DNA of 64,000 nt from Candidatus Melainabacteria bacterium (GCA_016716405.1 JADJWK010000002.1:1302001-1366000), one strand, 5' to 3'; counted from the first letter of the stretch, positions 8,311-16,937 are shown. The notes: generated by a model from the sequence alone, not told the origin. A program made the numbers and translations.

Positions 8311-9189
8311 TCAAGTCCCTCTGCTTGACGCATTCGGGGCAGCCAGCGCCTTCTCCCCGAGCATATTGACACTCAAGACTGTCAACGATATCAAGATAGC
8401 CGGAACCAGCGGAGCCCACCAGTTGCCGAAGTAAATATCAGCCTCGGCCTGCCTCAGCATCGAGCCCCAACTCGGCGTGGAAGGTCCCAGACCGAGTCCC
8501 AGAAAGCTCAGACCTGCTTCCATAACGATGGCATCGGAGACAAGGAGTGTTGCCTGAATGAGGACCAGTCCTCTGGCATTGGGGATGAGGTGGCGTCTCA
8601 GGATCTCGAAAGTGCCAAGCCCCAGTGATCGTGCAGCTTCGATATATTCTTCATTGCGTATCACCGATATCCGGGAATAGGTTATCCTGGCCGCCTCCAA
8701 CCAGGAGGTGGCCGCTATGACGCTTACCACCGAGACCACTGGCAACAGTCCCAGGGAGTAATTACTGATCCCCAGCAGTTTCTCGACGAAATTCGGCAGG
8801 TGGTTTATGAATTCCGGCCTGTTGATCAGGGCTGAAAATGCCAGAAGAAGAATCAGAGAAGGAACCGAGAGCATTGAGTCCACTACTCGCATCATCAGAG
8901 ACCCGACGATTCGTCCTGACATTGCCCCCAGTGCTCCCCAGACCGTTCCGAAGGAGACAGCAAGCAACGCCGCTGCAAAGCCGATTGAAAGAGAAGTACG
9001 GGCACCCAGGGCTGCAATGGTGAAAACATCCCTGCCCATGCTATCGGTGCCAAGGAGGTGACCCGGGCTGGCCGGTTTCATATTGATGGCATTGAGATTG
9101 ACGAGAACTCCGTCCGGGTTCTGGGAGATCAGGCAACCCACCATGAACAGAAGGGACAGAAAGCATGGAATCAGGTAGTAGCGAGACAT
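8311..9189 (-). CDS. dppC: ABC transporter permease, DppC/OppC family
   Basis: This is the second membrane subunit of a peptide/nickel-type ABC importer. The start at 9189 (MSRYYLIPCFLSLLFM) follows GAGGTG and lies 7 bp after the dppB stop. The hallmark GHLLGTDSMGRDVFT is near residue 45, and the EAA loop (EYIEAARSLGLGTFEILRRH) is near residue 180. There are about six membrane segments. The substrate-binding protein and ATPase are not adjacent. An OppD-type ATPase is found at 34.1-35.0 kb and might serve it, but that is conjecture. Confidence 0.92.
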   Translation of the reverse strand: MSRYYLIPCFLSLLFMVGCLISQNPDGVLVNLNAINMKPASPGHLLGTDSMGRDVFTIAALGARTSLSIGFAAALLAVSFGTVWGALGAMSGRIVGSLMMRVVDSMLSVPSLILLLAFSALINRPEFINHLPNFVEKLLGISNYSLGLLPVVSVVSVIAATSWLEAARITYSRISVIRNEEYIEAARSLGLGTFEILRRHLIPNARGLVLIQATLLVSDAIVMEAGLSFLGLGLGPSTPSWGSMLRQAEADIYFGNWWAPLVPAILISLTVLSVNMLGEKALAAPNASSRGT

Positions 9190-9196
9190 CAGCACC

Positions 9197-10216
9197 TCAC
9201 AGCTGTCCCTGTTTCGGTGCCATTCCCGGTCCTGAGAGCCCATCTTTCAGTCGCGGATCGATAAAGACACTCAAGACATCGGCAAGCAAATTGGAGAGGA
9301 CCACCATGGTTCCATAGATGAGAACCAGACAGGTACTGACTGGATAGTTTCTGCCGAAGGTCGCTTCAACAGCCAGTCTTCCCATGCCGGGCCAGCCGAA
9401 GATTGTCTCGATCAGCACCGAGCCTCCAATCAGGGCTGGTAAGGAAAGGGCGAGTAAGTTGACCACCGGGAGAAGACAGTTTCTCAATACATGCACGGCA
9501 ATGACTCTCGAGTAAGAAGAGCCCTTGGCCAGAGCCATGGTCACATAATTGCGAGAAATTTCATCCAGGGCAAGCGTGCGGATGAACAGAGCGACTCTTG
9601 CGCCTCTGGGCAGACCCAGTGCTATGGCAGGCACAAGAGCGAGGGGCAGCAGAGCCGGAAGAGCTTCCTTATTCTCCAGGTCTAAGGCAGAAAAGACTGG
9701 AACCCAGTGCAAGGCTGAGACCTCGGTCAACACGAATATCGTCGCTATGCCTACCAGAAAGGCCGGAATCGAATATAGAGCCAGCGAGCCAGCCACCAGT
9801 GATTCTTCGAGCCAGCGCAACCGGTCCGTCAGCCTCAGCCAGGCGAGCACGAGACCCCAGGCTGTTCCCAGCGAAAAGCTGAAAGACATCGAGATCGACA
9901 CCAGCAGAACGGTTGCCGGCATACGCTCGGCAATGACCGCCAGTACGGGTCTGCCGTCCTGGTAGGAACGACCGAGTTCTCCTTTGCCGATCCAGCCACC
10001 CAGCCAGCGTCCGTACTGAACCGGGATCGGCTGATCTAGACCCATCTCATGACGCAAGAAGGCAAGTTGCTGCGAGTCTATGTTCTGAGGAGATTCTCCC
10101 AGCATAGCCTCCACAGGGTCGCCTGGAAGCATTCTGATAAGAGCGAAGGAAGCCACAGACAACAAGAAAAGCAGTGGAATCGCCTGAACTATCCTATTTA
10201 TGATTATTTGAGCCAG
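9197..10216 (-). CDS. dppB: ABC transporter permease, DppB/OppB family, probable CTG start
   Basis: This is the first membrane subunit of the importer, with the family motifs SFALIRMLPGDPVEAMLG near the N-terminus and an EAA loop (LDEISRNYVTMALAKGSSYS). The shortest start (TTG at 10165) would remove part of the first membrane helix. The frame stays open upstream to a CTG at 10216, preceded by AGGAGA at ideal spacing, which restores a normal N-terminus (AQIIINRIVQAIPLLFLLSV). No ATG, GTG or TTG exists between that point and the upstream stop. I therefore propose a CTG start; a mutated original start is the alternative. Confidence 0.85.
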   Translation of the reverse strand: MAQIIINRIVQAIPLLFLLSVASFALIRMLPGDPVEAMLGESPQNIDSQQLAFLRHEMGLDQPIPVQYGRWLGGWIGKGELGRSYQDGRPVLAVIAERMPATVLLVSISMSFSFSLGTAWGLVLAWLRLTDRLRWLEESLVAGSLALYSIPAFLVGIATIFVLTEVSALHWVPVFSALDLENKEALPALLPLALVPAIALGLPRGARVALFIRTLALDEISRNYVTMALAKGSSYSRVIAVHVLRNCLLPVVNLLALSLPALIGGSVLIETIFGWPGMGRLAVEATFGRNYPVSTCLVLIYGTMVVLSNLLADVLSVFIDPRLKDGLSGPGMAPKQGQL

Positions 10217-10319
10217 CGCCGGTCTCCTGTTGTCGGACTTCCAGGGTAGTCAAGGTGCGTCTTCTTACGTTTCATTAATAGTAATCTGGTAACTTCTTTT
10301 GATACAGAGGCTCCTATCG

Positions 10320-10349
10320 TTGACACGAACCGGAATTAGATAATACGAT
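10320..10349 (+). promoter_or_regulatory. Sigma-70 type promoter for the tRNA pair
   Basis: A perfect -35 box TTGACA (10320-10325) is followed after 18 bp by TACGAT (10344-10349). Transcription would start about 25 bp before tRNA-Cys. The weak -10 and longer spacer lower confidence, but the position is right for a tRNA promoter. Confidence 0.55.
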
Positions 10350-10382
10350 CAAATTCGTCTCATGCTGCGACATCTACTTTGT

Positions 10383-10454
<72 letters not shown>

Positions 10455-10503
10455 AGTTTTTGATTGCCTGAGGCGACGTTTCGAGCTAAAATTGCATATT
10501 CAT

Positions 10504-10576
10504 GGGCGGTTGGCGCAGTTGGTAGCGCACCACTTTGACATAGTGGGGGCCACTGGTTCGAGTCCAGTACCGCCCA
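10504..10576 (+). tRNA. tRNA-Val (anticodon GAC)
   Basis: A 73-nt cloverleaf has acceptor GGGCGGT pairing with ACCGCCC, an anticodon stem CCACT/AGTGG with loop TTGACAT (GAC), a T-arm with GGTTCGAGTCC, and discriminator A. It follows tRNA-Cys by 49 bp and is probably co-transcribed. Confidence 0.95.
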
Positions 10577-10631
10577 GTTTCTTTCTCTCGCGCTGGTATC
10601 AATTCCAGTGTCGATAATATTGTGTTTCTGG

Positions 10632-10657
10632 AACTTCAACCGATATCGGTTGAAGTT
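10632..10657. repeat. Palindromic repeat copy 3 (26 bp)
   Basis: A perfect 26-bp palindrome is centred between 10644 and 10645, core at 10636-10653. It lies between tRNA-Val and the transposase-derived gene, about 90 bp upstream of that gene's start. Confidence 0.95.
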
Positions 10658-10744
10658 TTGATCTTGCTACTACCCTGCAAGCCAGAGATTGAACTTTTTT
10701 ATTTCCTCGACCGTCTCATCTGGATAGTTGAGGAGGTTTTTCTG

Positions 10745-11848
10745 ATGCTCCTGTTTCTAGATCGGCAAGAGGAACGCTCTATCGATGAAAGTAAATTTCA
10801 GCTCGAGCGGAGCTGGAGATCTTTCAAGACTCGGTTTCGCTCCGAAGAACATTGTATAGATGCGGTCTACAGGGAACTCAAGAACCATCTGATATGCCAG
10901 GAATGTGGTGGTCGAACCTTCCACCGAGATTCTGGTGATAGACGTGCATTTTGCGCGAGTTGTGGGATGAAAATCTGGATCACTTCTGGTACTTTTTTTC
11001 ACCGGAAGAAATTATTGCGGGCCTGGCTTGCGGCCATCTGGCTTATGGAGAGCGGAGCGGGAGTGAGTGCATGTTTTTTGCATCAGAAGCTGAAAATTGC
11101 GTATTCAACCGCACACGAAATACTCAGGGCTCTTTCCGATGTTATCGAAGCTCAAAGAGAAGATTCGATTCGGCATCTCCATTCCAATCTTTTTCTCGAC
11201 CTGTTTTGCCGACGGAGCCGGGAGACTCCGGCCCGGGTTCATCCTCGCGAGGAGCAGAGTGAAGCTGAAGCTGAGGCTGAAAGAATGACCGGGGACATCA
11301 TAATCGGTGCCATCAATTCTGATGCGAGCAATTCGGCTCTTTCATCTCCGGCTCCGGTCTTTGCGAATTATCAGATTGCTCCCACCGGGGAACCAGAACT
11401 TGATGCTGCGGAGCGGGCGGTTTTTGGTGCTCTAAGTCAGGGTCCGCTTTCATTCGATAAGCTGGCGGAACGTCTTTCCCTTCCTGCGGGAACACTTATG
11501 GCTGCGATAACCATGCTCGAGTTGAAGGGGAACGCCAGACGTGTGGGAATTCAACTCTATGAGGCCTGCATGCCGGAGAGCGTCGGGGACAGTGCTCAAA
11601 ACGGCTCCGGGGAACAGCTCTGGGAGGGAGCCATGGAGTTTGTAGAAGACATCAAGGTCTTTATACGGTCCACCTATATGGGTATCAGTAGAAAGTACTT
11701 GCAGAGCTATCTCGCCTCTCACTGGTGCTATCGAGACAGGAAGAGGTGGGGGAGATATTCGCTGTTGCGGGCGTGTTTGCTCCGGGGCGCCGGCGTCGGG
11801 AGGGCCGATACGGCGGTGACACCACTTCTGGTGAAAGTGACAGTGTGA
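10745..11848 (+). CDS. IS1595-type transposase derivative with a winged-helix domain in place of the nuclease core
   Basis: The ATG at 10745 follows a strong AGGAGG (10731-10736) and gives 367 residues. Residues 51-73 form a CxxC...CxxC zinc ribbon (C51, C54, C70, C73). Residues 75-132 match the helical region after the ribbon in IS1595/ISXO2 transposases (SGTFFHRKKLLRAWLAAIWL). Residues 303-346 resemble the extreme C-terminus of the same family (YMGISRKYLQSYLASHW, then RKRWGRYSLLRACLL). The DDE catalytic core expected in between is not recognisable. Instead there is an acidic linker and a DprA-type winged helix at about 219-274 (LSFDKLAERLSLPAGTLMAA). This looks like a domesticated DNA-binding protein. 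No terminal inverted repeats typical of an IS were seen. Confidence 0.7.
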   Translation: MLLFLDRQEERSIDESKFQLERSWRSFKTRFRSEEHCIDAVYRELKNHLICQECGGRTFHRDSGDRRAFCASCGMKIWITSGTFFHRKKLLRAWLAAIWLMESGAGVSACFLHQKLKIAYSTAHEILRALSDVIEAQREDSIRHLHSNLFLDLFCRRSRETPARVHPREEQSEAEAEAERMTGDIIIGAINSDASNSALSSPAPVFANYQIAPTGEPELDAAERAVFGALSQGPLSFDKLAERLSLPAGTLMAAITMLELKGNARRVGIQLYEACMPESVGDSAQNGSGEQLWEGAMEFVEDIKVFIRSTYMGISRKYLQSYLASHWCYRDRKRWGRYSLLRACLLRGAGVGRADTAVTPLLVKVTV

Positions 11849-11915
11849 TCGGGTTTTGTTATTATTTTCTTGTGGATGTTTCTGTCTACCAGTCTCTAAT
11901 ATTGGAGCGATTACT

Positions 11916-12734
11916 GTGCCTGATTCGACATGCAGTCGGCGTTCAGTCTTGAAGATGGGGCTTTCCATGGCGATTGCGGGCTTTCCCCGGAAAGTGGCGC
12001 CGCCCGGTCTTTTCAGGCGTTCCGGGGCGAAGGAGAGACCGTTGGCATTGCTGGCGATTCAGCTTCAAGGAGGCAATGACGCTCTCAATACTGTTGTTCC
12101 GGCACATGCCGCCTGGTATCGCGAGTTACGCGGGGAGCAGGCCCTGTCCTCGCCCGAGCCGCTTTTGCCGCTCCATAGCAAGCTTTATCTCAACTCTTCT
12201 CTCTCTGCTCTTGCACAGCGTTTTCGAGAGGGGCAGGTAGCCATTTTTCTGGGTGCCGGGATCCCGGGGCAGACCAAGTCGCACTCCCTGGCATCTGAGA
12301 AAACCGGGAGCGAGATTTTCAGTTCTTTATCTGTCGCCGGCTCTCTGCCCATCGCCAGGATCGGGCTCGACGGATTCGACACTCATTGCCGACAGCGGCC
12401 CGGGCATGACCGGCTTCTCCGCGAGCTCGATCGGCTGGTGGAGAGAGAGCGAGCGCGCTCAGACCGGGACAATCGGGGCCGCCGCCTGGTCACGCTCGTT
12501 TATTCTGAGTTCGGGCGCAGCGTCACGGTCAACGATGAAGAGGGCACCGACCATGGTGTCGGTGGGTGTGCCTTTTTGATTGGTGATTCGATCCGGGGCG
12601 GGATCTATGGCGACTATCGATTGCTTGAACCTGGAGCGCCGGGCGCATCCGGAAGAGATCTGGCGATATGTTTTGACTTGAGGGATATCACCAGAGCCTT
12701 GCGTGCCGAAAGCGAAAGACTGCACGGCAATTAG
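11916..12734 (+). CDS. Tat-exported DUF1501 family protein (short form)
   Basis: I choose the GTG at 11916, preceded by GGAG. It places a twin-arginine motif SRRSVLKMGLSMAI at residues 7-20, so export by the Tat system is expected. The conserved DUF1501 pieces are present: LAIQLQGGNDALNTVVP near the start, IGLDGFDTHCRQRPGHDRLL in the middle, and VYSEFGRSVTVNDEEGTDHG near the end. The protein has 272 residues, whereas family members commonly have about 400. The region between the first and second pieces is much reduced. It is either a compact member or an internally deleted one. The function of the family is not established. Confidence 0.8.
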   Translation: MPDSTCSRRSVLKMGLSMAIAGFPRKVAPPGLFRRSGAKERPLALLAIQLQGGNDALNTVVPAHAAWYRELRGEQALSSPEPLLPLHSKLYLNSSLSALAQRFREGQVAIFLGAGIPGQTKSHSLASEKTGSEIFSSLSVAGSLPIARIGLDGFDTHCRQRPGHDRLLRELDRLVERERARSDRDNRGRRLVTLVYSEFGRSVTVNDEEGTDHGVGGCAFLIGDSIRGGIYGDYRLLEPGAPGASGRDLAICFDLRDITRALRAESERLHGN

Positions 12735-12769
12735 TCAATCTTGCCGAAGGCGACGGGATTGGATCGAAC

Positions 12770-13183
12770 TTACGGATCCGGTGGGGTATCAGGCTCGATC
12801 ATGCACCAGAACTTGCGCTCGAAGTCCCACATGTTCTCGTCTTTCCAGTTCTGGAGGCTGACTTTTACCGACCACATGCCTTCGGTTGTGAGCTCGAGGT
12901 TGGGCTGGAAGACATGGTGGCCTTTATAGATTTCGCTCGGGTCATTGGCGGCGAACTCGTGGGTGTGCACCACCTCGCCTTTGGGGTTCTCTATTGAAAC
13001 CGTCCCTTTGTACTGCCGGCGCTCATAAGGCGTTCCGAAACCGATCACCCAGTGATTAGTGGTCCTGAGGGGCAGCTCCTTGACTACAAAGACATCGAAG
13101 ATGCCTTTGAGATTGAGCCCACCTTCGTCGTTTCTTTCCGACGACTCGCAGAATAAGATATAGCCGCTGTGCAGATACTTCAT
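12770..13183 (-). CDS. DUF6941-like protein
   Basis: The ATG at 13183 has AGGAG five bases upstream and gives 137 residues beginning MKYLHSGYILFCESSERNDE. The sequence is mostly beta strand, with GGLNLKGIFDVFVVKELPL and KGTVSIENPKGEVVHTHEF. This pattern of an early I-L-x-C-E followed by a L-x-L-x-G-x-F-D segment fits the DUF6941 family of small proteins with no known function. It is downstream of fusA on the same strand but separated by a terminator, and converges with the DUF1501 gene. Confidence 0.6.
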   Translation of the reverse strand: MKYLHSGYILFCESSERNDEGGLNLKGIFDVFVVKELPLRTTNHWVIGFGTPYERRQYKGTVSIENPKGEVVHTHEFAANDPSEIYKGHHVFQPNLELTTEGMWSVKVSLQNWKDENMWDFERKFWCMIEPDTPPDP

Positions 13184-13284
13184 GACATCTCCTGGCCGCC
13201 AGAATCCCGAAGAAAGGACTCTCAATGGTAACCCATTTGCAAGCTATATTGGGACCGGCAAGTATGTCCCAAATATGTCCGTGG

Positions 13285-13312
13285 AAAAGCCGGGAGAAGA
13301 CTCCCGGCTTTT
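13285..13312 (-). terminator. Bidirectional intrinsic terminator after fusA
   Basis: An 8-bp perfect stem GCCGGGAG/CTCCCGGC with a 4-nt loop (13289-13308) is flanked by AAAA on one side and TTTT on the other, so it can act on either strand. Its most likely role is to end the leftward rpsL-rpsG-fusA transcript. Confidence 0.8.
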
Positions 13313-13340
13313 GATGAGATCGAAGTGACCGGCGATTATC

Positions 13341-13421
13341 AGGCAAGATAAACAGGCCAGATAATCGGGCCAGATAAGCAGGCCAGATAAGCAGGCCAGA
13401 TAATCGGGCAAGATAATCTGG
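13341..13421. repeat. Degenerate 12-14 bp tandem repeat 3' of fusA
   Basis: About six imperfect copies of a GGCCAGATAAGCA-like unit (variants GGCAAGATAA, GGCCAGATAATCG) lie in the non-coding stretch between the fusA stop and the terminator hairpin. No reading frame is involved. Confidence 0.8.
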
Positions 13422-13422
13422 C

Positions 13423-15540
13423 TCAGTGATTGATGATCTGCTGCGCCATGGTGGGGGGCACTTCTTCGTAGTGGAGGAATTCCATCACGAAAGTACCCTG
13501 ACCGCGGGTCTTGTTGCGTATGTCGGTGGCATATCCGAACATCTCGGAAAGCGGCACAGTGGCCTTTACTTTGGAAAGATGCTCGGTGGTGTCCATGCCC
13601 TCGACTTTGCCGCGGCGACCGGAGATATCTCCGATAACGTCGCCCATGTACTCTTCGGGCACTTCCACTTCCACTTTCATGATCGGCTCGAGCAGGGTCG
13701 GTTTGGCTTTCATGAAGCCTTCCTTGAAACCGATGGAGCCGGCGGTCTTGAAGGCCATTTCGCTCGAATCCACCGGGTGCTCTTTGCCGTCCACCAGCCG
13801 GACTTTGACGTCGATGATCGGGTAGCCAGCAAGGACGCCGCCCTGCATGGCTTCTTTGATACCGTGCTCCACCGCCGGAACGTATTCCTTGGAGATGGCG
13901 CCGCCGACGATCTTGTTTTCGAAGACGAAACCGGCACCAGGCTCGCTGGGCTCGATCTCGAGGTTGACGATGGCGAACTGGCCTTTGCCGCCGGATTGAC
14001 GGACGAATTTGCCTTCCTGCGCCACAGCTTTCTTGATGGTCTCGCGGTAGGCGACCTGGGGTTTGCCCACATTGGCCTCCACCTTGAACTCGCGCAGGAG
14101 GCGGTCAACGATGATCTCCAGGTGAAGCTCGCCCATGCCGGCGATGATGGTCTGACCGGTTTCCTGGTCCACCGACACTCTGAAGGTCGGGTCTTCCTCA
14201 GCCAGTTTGCCCAGAGCGGTGCCGAGCTTGTCGGCGTCGCCTTTGGTCTTGGGCTCGATGGCCACCGAGATGACCGGATCCGGGAAGTTCATGGATTCCA
14301 GAATTATCGGCGCTTCGTCGGTGCAGAGGGTGTCACCGGTGCTGGTGTCTTTCAAGCCGACTGCGGCGACGATGTCACCGGCGATAGCCTCCGAGATATC
14401 GGTGCGCTCGTCGGCCTGGAGCTGGACCAGGCGGCTGATGCGCTCGCGCTTGCCCTTGGTGCTGTTGAGCACATAAGAGCCGGTCTTGAGACGACCGCTG
14501 TAGACCCGCAGGAAAGTGAGCTTGCCCACGAAAGGGTCGTTCATCACTTTGAAGGCGAGGGCCGAGAACGGCTCGTCCGGATCGTACTTGCGGATGGCTT
14601 CTTCGCCGGAGGGCAGGAAGCCGCGGATGGAGTGAACGTCGCTGGGCGAAGGCAGATAGTCGACGATGGCGTCGAGAAGCGGCTGCACGCCTTTGTTCTT
14701 GAAAGCGGAACCGCAGAGGACCGGGACGATCTTGTTTTCGCAGACTGCTTTACGCAGAGCGGCCTTGAGCTCCTCGGTGGTGATCTCCTGACCTTCATAG
14801 AATTTTTCCATGAGCCGGTCATCGGTCTCGATGATTGCTTCCTCCAGGGCATGGCGCCACTGGTCGCACTCGTCGATGAGGTCGCCGGGGACGTCGCCGA
14901 CCCGGGTCTTTTTGCCCAGCGGATCATCCTCTTCGTAGAAGATGGCATTTCGCTCGATGAGATCGATGATACCGATGAAACGATCTTCGGAGCCGATGGG
15001 AATCTGAATAGGATGAGCATTAGCCCAGGTGGAATGCAGACCGGGCAGACCTTCTTTGATCTGGTTCAGAACCTTGAAGAAGTCGGCGCCGGAGCGATCC
15101 ATCTTGTTGACCAGGACCATTCTCGGTACTTGATAGCGATTGGCCTGTTTCCACACCGTCTGGGTCTGGGGCTGAACGCCACCCACGGCACAGAGAACGA
15201 TGACGACGCCGTCGAGCACGCGCATGGAGCGCTCCACCTCGACGGTGAAGTCGACGTGTCCGGGCGTATCTATAAGATTGATCTTTTTGTCTTTCCAGTT
15301 GCTGGTGATGGCGGCAGCAGTAATCGTGATACCACGCTCTTTCTCCTGGGCCATCCAGTCGGTGACACTGGTGCCTTCATGCACTTCCCCCATCCGATGG
15401 ATTAGACCGGAATAGAAGAGTATCCGCTCAGTGGTAGTGGTTTTACCCGCGTCGATATGGGCAGCGATTCCCATGTTTCGAATATTGGCTAGCGAGCTGG
15501 ATAGTGTCACCGAAGGCTTCCTTTCTTTAACGAGTTCCAT
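13423..15540 (-). CDS. fusA: Elongation factor G
   Basis: EF-G is the GTPase that drives ribosomal translocation and, with RRF, ribosome recycling. The 705-residue protein has the G1 motif AAHIDAGKTTTTE, G3 DTPGHVDF and G4 NKMDRSG, then domains II-V, ending with the standard GGVLAGYPIIDVKVRL and EPIMKVEVEVPEEYMGDVIG segments. The length is normal. It is the third gene of the leftward rpsL-rpsG-fusA operon. The usual tuf gene does not follow; a terminator does. Confidence 0.98.
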   Translation of the reverse strand: MELVKERKPSVTLSSSLANIRNMGIAAHIDAGKTTTTERILFYSGLIHRMGEVHEGTSVTDWMAQEKERGITITAAAITSNWKDKKINLIDTPGHVDFTVEVERSMRVLDGVVIVLCAVGGVQPQTQTVWKQANRYQVPRMVLVNKMDRSGADFFKVLNQIKEGLPGLHSTWANAHPIQIPIGSEDRFIGIIDLIERNAIFYEEDDPLGKKTRVGDVPGDLIDECDQWRHALEEAIIETDDRLMEKFYEGQEITTEELKAALRKAVCENKIVPVLCGSAFKNKGVQPLLDAIVDYLPSPSDVHSIRGFLPSGEEAIRKYDPDEPFSALAFKVMNDPFVGKLTFLRVYSGRLKTGSYVLNSTKGKRERISRLVQLQADERTDISEAIAGDIVAAVGLKDTSTGDTLCTDEAPIILESMNFPDPVISVAIEPKTKGDADKLGTALGKLAEEDPTFRVSVDQETGQTIIAGMGELHLEIIVDRLLREFKVEANVGKPQVAYRETIKKAVAQEGKFVRQSGGKGQFAIVNLEIEPSEPGAGFVFENKIVGGAISKEYVPAVEHGIKEAMQGGVLAGYPIIDVKVRLVDGKEHPVDSSEMAFKTAGSIGFKEGFMKAKPTLLEPIMKVEVEVPEEYMGDVIGDISGRRGKVEGMDTTEHLSKVKATVPLSEMFGYATDIRNKTRGQGTFVMEFLHYEEVPPTMAQQIINH

Positions 15541-15834
15541 TTTAGGGTTCCATATGAGTTTAGGGCGGTTTGATTACGGGGAAATTTTCCTCTTGGAAAA
15601 TACCACGGGTTTGTTTAGTAGAGAAGAATATTGCGGATTTATACGGGCTTATCGCGTGTCTATCTTTACAATTGGGGATCCCGGGGTCTGGGGAAGGCAC
15701 TTTCGGAGCTTCCGGTAGACAGATCGAGAGCCCGATCTACACTGGCTTTCAGCCAGCAAGCAAAGTAACGGATCGATGGTTATGGCCGGGTAGAGACTCG
15801 GCACCAACTGAAATGAGGTTCGCGAACTCGGTGA

Positions 15835-16305
15835 TTAATACCGGTAGTGGGCGAAAGCTTTGTTGGCTTCAGCCATCTTGTGCGTATCGTCTTTCTTCTT
15901 CACAGAAGCGCCGGCACCATTGCTGGCATCGAGCAGTTCGGCGGAGAGTCTTTCAGCGAAGCTGCGGCCGCCTCTTTTGCGGCTATTGGTGATGATCCAC
16001 TGGGTAGCCAGAGCGACACCCCGGGACTGCTTCACTTCCACAGGAACCTGATAAGTCGAGCCGCCCACCCGTCTGGCTTTGACTTCTACCAGCGGAGTGA
16101 CGTTCTTGATCGCCTTGTTGAAGATTTCCAAAGGCTCTTGCTTGGTCTTGTCGCCGATGATATTGAGGGCGGTATAGAAGAGGTTTTGAGCGGTGCTGCG
16201 CTTGCCCCGTTGCATCATTCTATTGATGAATCTCTGGATCAGCTGGCTGTCATAAACCGGATCCGGAAGGGGGACTCTTTTCTCTGCAGCAGTTCGTCTA
16301 GACAT
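15835..16305 (-). CDS. rpsG: 30S ribosomal protein S7
   Basis: S7 binds the 3' major domain of 16S rRNA and starts assembly of the 30S head. The 156-residue protein begins MSRRTAAEKRVPLPDPVYDS and shows the family signature RFINRMMQRGKRSTAQNLFY, then KNVTPLVEVKARRVGGSTYQ. It lies 27 bp after rpsL and about 295 bp before fusA. That gap before fusA is long for this operon and contains no gene I can support; a second promoter there is possible. Confidence 0.98.
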   Translation of the reverse strand: MSRRTAAEKRVPLPDPVYDSQLIQRFINRMMQRGKRSTAQNLFYTALNIIGDKTKQEPLEIFNKAIKNVTPLVEVKARRVGGSTYQVPVEVKQSRGVALATQWIITNSRKRGGRSFAERLSAELLDASNGAGASVKKKDDTHKMAEANKAFAHYRY

Positions 16306-16332
16306 TTCCTGTATTCCTTAGATTGAAGGCAC

Positions 16333-16707
16333 TTATTTCTTGGGTCGTTTGGCGCCGTACTTGGAGCGACCCTGCATTCTGTCCTTGACGCCGGCAGTAT
16401 CGAGGGCGCCTCTGACGATGTGATAGCGGACACCCGGAAGGTCTTTGACCCTGCCGCCCCGGACCAGAACCACAGAGTGCTCCTGGAGGTTGTGACCGAT
16501 ACCCGGGATATAAGCCGTTACTTCTATGCCATTGGTCAAGCGCACCCTGGCGATCTTCCGCAGAGCCGAGTTCGGCTTCTTCGGTGTGGTGGTCTTAACC
16601 TGAGTGCATACTCCGCGACGCTGCGGGCAAGCCTTCAGGGCCGGAGACTTGGTCTTGAAAGTGACCTTTTTGCGTTCTCGGCGGATGAGTTGATTAATGG
16701 TTGGCAC
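16333..16707 (-). CDS. rpsL: 30S ribosomal protein S12
   Basis: S12 sits at the decoding centre. The GTG at 16707, preceded by AGGAG, gives the canonical MPTINQLIRRERKKVTFKTK and 124 residues, the usual length. An upstream in-frame start would add an unrelated hydrophobic leader. The decoding loop KPNSALRKIARVRLTNGIEV is intact, as is PGIGHNLQEHSVVLVRGGRV. It is the first gene of the operon. Confidence 0.98.
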   Translation of the reverse strand: MPTINQLIRRERKKVTFKTKSPALKACPQRRGVCTQVKTTTPKKPNSALRKIARVRLTNGIEVTAYIPGIGHNLQEHSVVLVRGGRVKDLPGVRYHIVRGALDTAGVKDRMQGRSKYGAKRPKK

Positions 16708-16751
16708 CAGAAAGCTCCTGAATATAGATAACGAAAATCGAGCGAAAGGCA

Positions 16752-16781
16752 ATGATACCGACAGTCTCGGAATCATGTCAA
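16752..16781 (-). promoter_or_regulatory. Strong sigma-70 promoter of the rpsL operon
   Basis: Read on the minus strand, TTGACA (16776-16781) is followed after 18 bp by TATCAT (16752-16757), five of six matches to the -10 consensus. The start of transcription would lie about 37 bp before the rpsL GTG. Confidence 0.75.
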
Positions 16782-16915
16782 CGCCGCCGAGCTCTCAAAC
16801 AGCGAAACCGTGAGGATTCGGCGACTTTAAAGCTTATCAGATGATGCACCGGGCTACCGGGCAGTTTCTCAATTCTTTTACAAATCAGCAGGGGCCCGTG
16901 CCGTTACTTGAAAAA

Positions 16916-16937
16916 CTTCAACCGATATCGGTTGAAG
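16916..16937. repeat. Palindromic repeat copy 4 (22 bp)
   Basis: A perfect 22-bp palindrome is centred between 16926 and 16927 (core 16918-16935), followed by ATCCAGAAA, which matches the extended right flank. It lies between the rpsL promoter and the 3' end of the GNAT gene. Confidence 0.95.

Noticed and set aside
8165..8419. N-terminal extension of the lipoprotein gene through the palindromic repeat
   Set aside because: A GTG with a good ribosome site at 8164 gives a proper lipoprotein signal; the extension is not signal-like and reads through a repeat that is intergenic.
10622..10744. N-terminal extension of the transposase-derived gene through repeat copy 3
   Set aside because: The ATG at 10745 has a near-perfect ribosome site; the extension is hydrophobic and encoded partly by the repeat.
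13426..15405. A 659-codon open frame on the plus strand opposite fusA
   Set aside because: It is the antisense shadow of a highly conserved gene with strong codon bias; the product is an improbable mix without any family features.
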